Shown piece after piece: positions 13,378 to 14,391 of a DNA stretch of 14,391 nucleotides. A model generated the notes under the pieces. It did no database searches and was not told where the DNA came from. It was given only the letters and a program-made list of their open reading frames with translations. The position numbers were made by a program, and so were the translations under genes. The stretch comes from JBGSUE01 sp041753515 (GTDB lineage: Bacteria; Patescibacteriota; Microgenomatia; UBA10105; UBA927): NCBI GenBank assembly GCA_041753515.1, contig JBGSUE010000034.1, positions 1 to 14,391 of the forward strand. Reading direction: 5' to 3'. The stretch's first letter is position 1; every line of letters starts with the position of its first letter.

Positions 13378-13400
13378 GCGTGTATGAAAAATCTACACGC
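13378..13400 (+). promoter_or_regulatory. Hairpin overlapping the transposase start codon
   Basis: GCGTGTA (13378-13384) and TACACGC (13394-13400) are perfect inverted repeats with a 9-nt loop. The start codon (13384-13386) begins at the top of the left arm. Such a structure could limit translation, especially of transcripts that read in from outside the IS, as described for some other IS elements. A transcript starting near 13382 would lack most of the left arm. Confidence 0.5.
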
Positions 13401-14388
13401 AAAATCTTCCTGCTGTCATGGTCTCATTGTACGGTTTGGCAATCGAAGACGCCAGTGTCGAGTATGTCACCGTACGTGGAGCGTTTGGAAAAGAAAGCGA
13501 GGAAGATCTCCTATTCGTATCCATGCATCGATTCAATCAATCGCATTCCCCAGCTCTGAAAGTCTTCGTCATCGTGCAAAACGACTGAAGACTGGACGGG
13601 AACGTATCCGACGACGTCATGAAACACAACTGTCGTTTTTACTACGAACAACACCATCTTCATCTGTTCCCAATGGCACCCTCATTGCGATCATCGATGG
13701 GTACCAATTATATTTTTCAGGAAATCCTTGGACACTCTATATCATTCTATTACGACCTGTTGAAGGAGATCATGCAGTTATCACAGAACCATACTTTTTG
13801 GTGGGTCCGGAATCAGTTCGAGGATGGGAACAGGCATTTGCCTGTCTGTCTTCGGATATCATCCACCGTATTCAAGCAGTCGTTGCTGACGGGATGTTAG
13901 GAATTGATCGAATGGCCTGTGCCAACCAATGGATTGTGCAACGATGTCATGTGCATTTGATTCGTATACTGTATCCTTTATTGGGAAATCGGTTTAAATC
14001 AGTTACCAGAAAACGACTTCGAAGGTTAGCGTATCATCATGCACTCTTAGTGTTGCGAAGCGTCAACAATGAAGAAGTTTCTCAAAGTTTGGCACGACTT
14101 CGTATATATGCCTATGGAGGAAATTTTCCTAAACGGTTTGGCCTAAAACTCCGTGGATTTCTCCACAAGTATCAGGATTTTCGCAGTTATTTGACGTACC
14201 CTACACTTCATCTTCCTGCAACAACAAATACAGCGGAAACAGTTTGTGGAAAAATTGCAGATATGATGCGTCGTACGCGAGGATTTCGGACGCCTAAATC
14301 ATTTAAGAGATGGGTTCTACTTTTGTTAAGATCACAAAATACAGTACAATGTAAGAAGGCAAATATCAACAGAAAAGCCGTGTCATAA
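13384..14388 (+). CDS. DDE transposase with N-terminal zinc-binding motif (IS256/Mutator-like core)
   Basis: 334-residue transposase. Cys10/Cys11/His12 and Cys25/Cys28/His29 (QCRVCHRTWS) suggest a zinc-binding DNA-recognition module. It is followed by a basic, Arg-rich region. The likely catalytic triad is Asp105 (IAIIDGYQLYF), Asp169 (VVADGMLGIDR) and Glu285 (TNTAETVCGK). The CxxH pair Cys188/His191 (QRCHVHL) after the second Asp is typical of IS256/Mutator-type transposases. The C-terminal RRTRGFRTPKSFKRW fits the region after the Glu in this group. The reading frame is intact and its stop lies inside the right terminal repeat, 2 bp from the IS end, so the gene appears complete and possibly active. 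Exact IS family is uncertain; ISL3 and IS1595 also carry zinc motifs, but the CxxH pattern points to the Mutator type. Confidence 0.87.
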   Translation: MKNLHAKSSCCHGLIVRFGNRRRQCRVCHRTWSVWKRKRGRSPIRIHASIQSIAFPSSESLRHRAKRLKTGRERIRRRHETQLSFLLRTTPSSSVPNGTLIAIIDGYQLYFSGNPWTLYIILLRPVEGDHAVITEPYFLVGPESVRGWEQAFACLSSDIIHRIQAVVADGMLGIDRMACANQWIVQRCHVHLIRILYPLLGNRFKSVTRKRLRRLAYHHALLVLRSVNNEEVSQSLARLRIYAYGGNFPKRFGLKLRGFLHKYQDFRSYLTYPTLHLPATTNTAETVCGKIADMMRRTRGFRTPKSFKRWVLLLLRSQNTVQCKKANINRKAVS

Positions 14389-14390
14389 CC
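14365..14390 (-). repeat. Right terminal inverted repeat of the IS
   Basis: Reverse complement of the left repeat with three mismatches out of 26. It includes the transposase stop codon (14386-14388). Only one base of flank follows in the window. Confidence 0.9.
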
Positions 14391-14391
14391 T

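Larger units (their letters stand above)
13294..14390 (+). mobile_element. Complete insertion sequence with 26-bp terminal inverted repeats, inserted in msrA
   Basis: The element is about 1,097 bp. The left end begins GGTTATGACACGG (13294-13306) and the right end, read on minus from 14390, begins with the same 13 bases. After a 3-base mismatch both continue TTCTGTTGAT. It carries one transposase gene in one orientation. A target duplication cannot be shown because only one base of right flank is present. If the duplication is 8 bp, as for IS256-type elements, the right flank should read TCCTGAAG; the single base seen, T at 14391, agrees but is weak evidence. Confidence 0.88.

Noticed and set aside
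13619..13900. Second plus-strand frame inside the transposase
   Set aside because: No domain, no promoter, and the main frame is intact with the DDE residues, so no frameshifted product is needed.

Overview
The window reads as a bacterial contig end, most plausibly from the Candidate Phyla Radiation (Patescibacteria, Microgenomates-like). This is an inference. It rests on very tight gene packing, small single-domain enzymes, secreted proteins with Pro/Thr linkers, an rpf/SLT-type lysozyme, a split transketolase, and -10 boxes placed 6-10 nt before start codons. No rRNA, tRNA or other taxonomic marker is present. No gene-free stretch reaches 300 bases; the longest gaps are 6032-6115 and 12331-12434.

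Layout. Positions 1-4836, minus strand: a GT4 glycosyltransferase, a secreted S8 (subtilisin-like) protease and a secreted PQQ-type beta-propeller protein that runs off the left edge. The protease and the propeller protein each have their own promoter in a gap of about 35 bp. Positions 4859-5689: a divergent SDR oxidoreductase. Positions 5693-6487: a YggT-family membrane protein and a VOC-family protein, divergent from each other; these are the only two genes with textbook Shine-Dalgarno sites. Positions 6492-9569, minus strand: a tightly coupled operon of transketolase N-half, transketolase C-half, GT2 glycosyltransferase and SAM methyltransferase. A zinc-ribbon methyltransferase (9595-10494) diverges from it. 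Then come an NRAMP-like transporter (10487-11746, minus) and a DUF218/YdcF-type protein (11788-12330, plus), followed by a 77-bp palindromic repeat, a lysozyme-like protein (minus) and the 3' remnant of msrA.

The right end is a complete insertion sequence (13294-14390) with 26-bp terminal inverted repeats and a DDE transposase. It has cut msrA, removing the part that carries the catalytic cysteine. The window stops one base past the IS end, as expected if an assembly broke at a repeat.

Working together: the GT4, GT2, both methyltransferases and the split transketolase suggest cell-surface glycan or glycolipid synthesis. The protease, propeller protein and lysozyme-like protein form an exported, cell-wall-associated set.

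I found no clear new defence or biosynthetic system. The strongest unusual signals are (a) divergent gene pairs that share a self-complementary -10 box, with both start codons placed for leaderless transcripts, (b) convergent genes with almost no terminator space, and (c) the IS-disrupted msrA.
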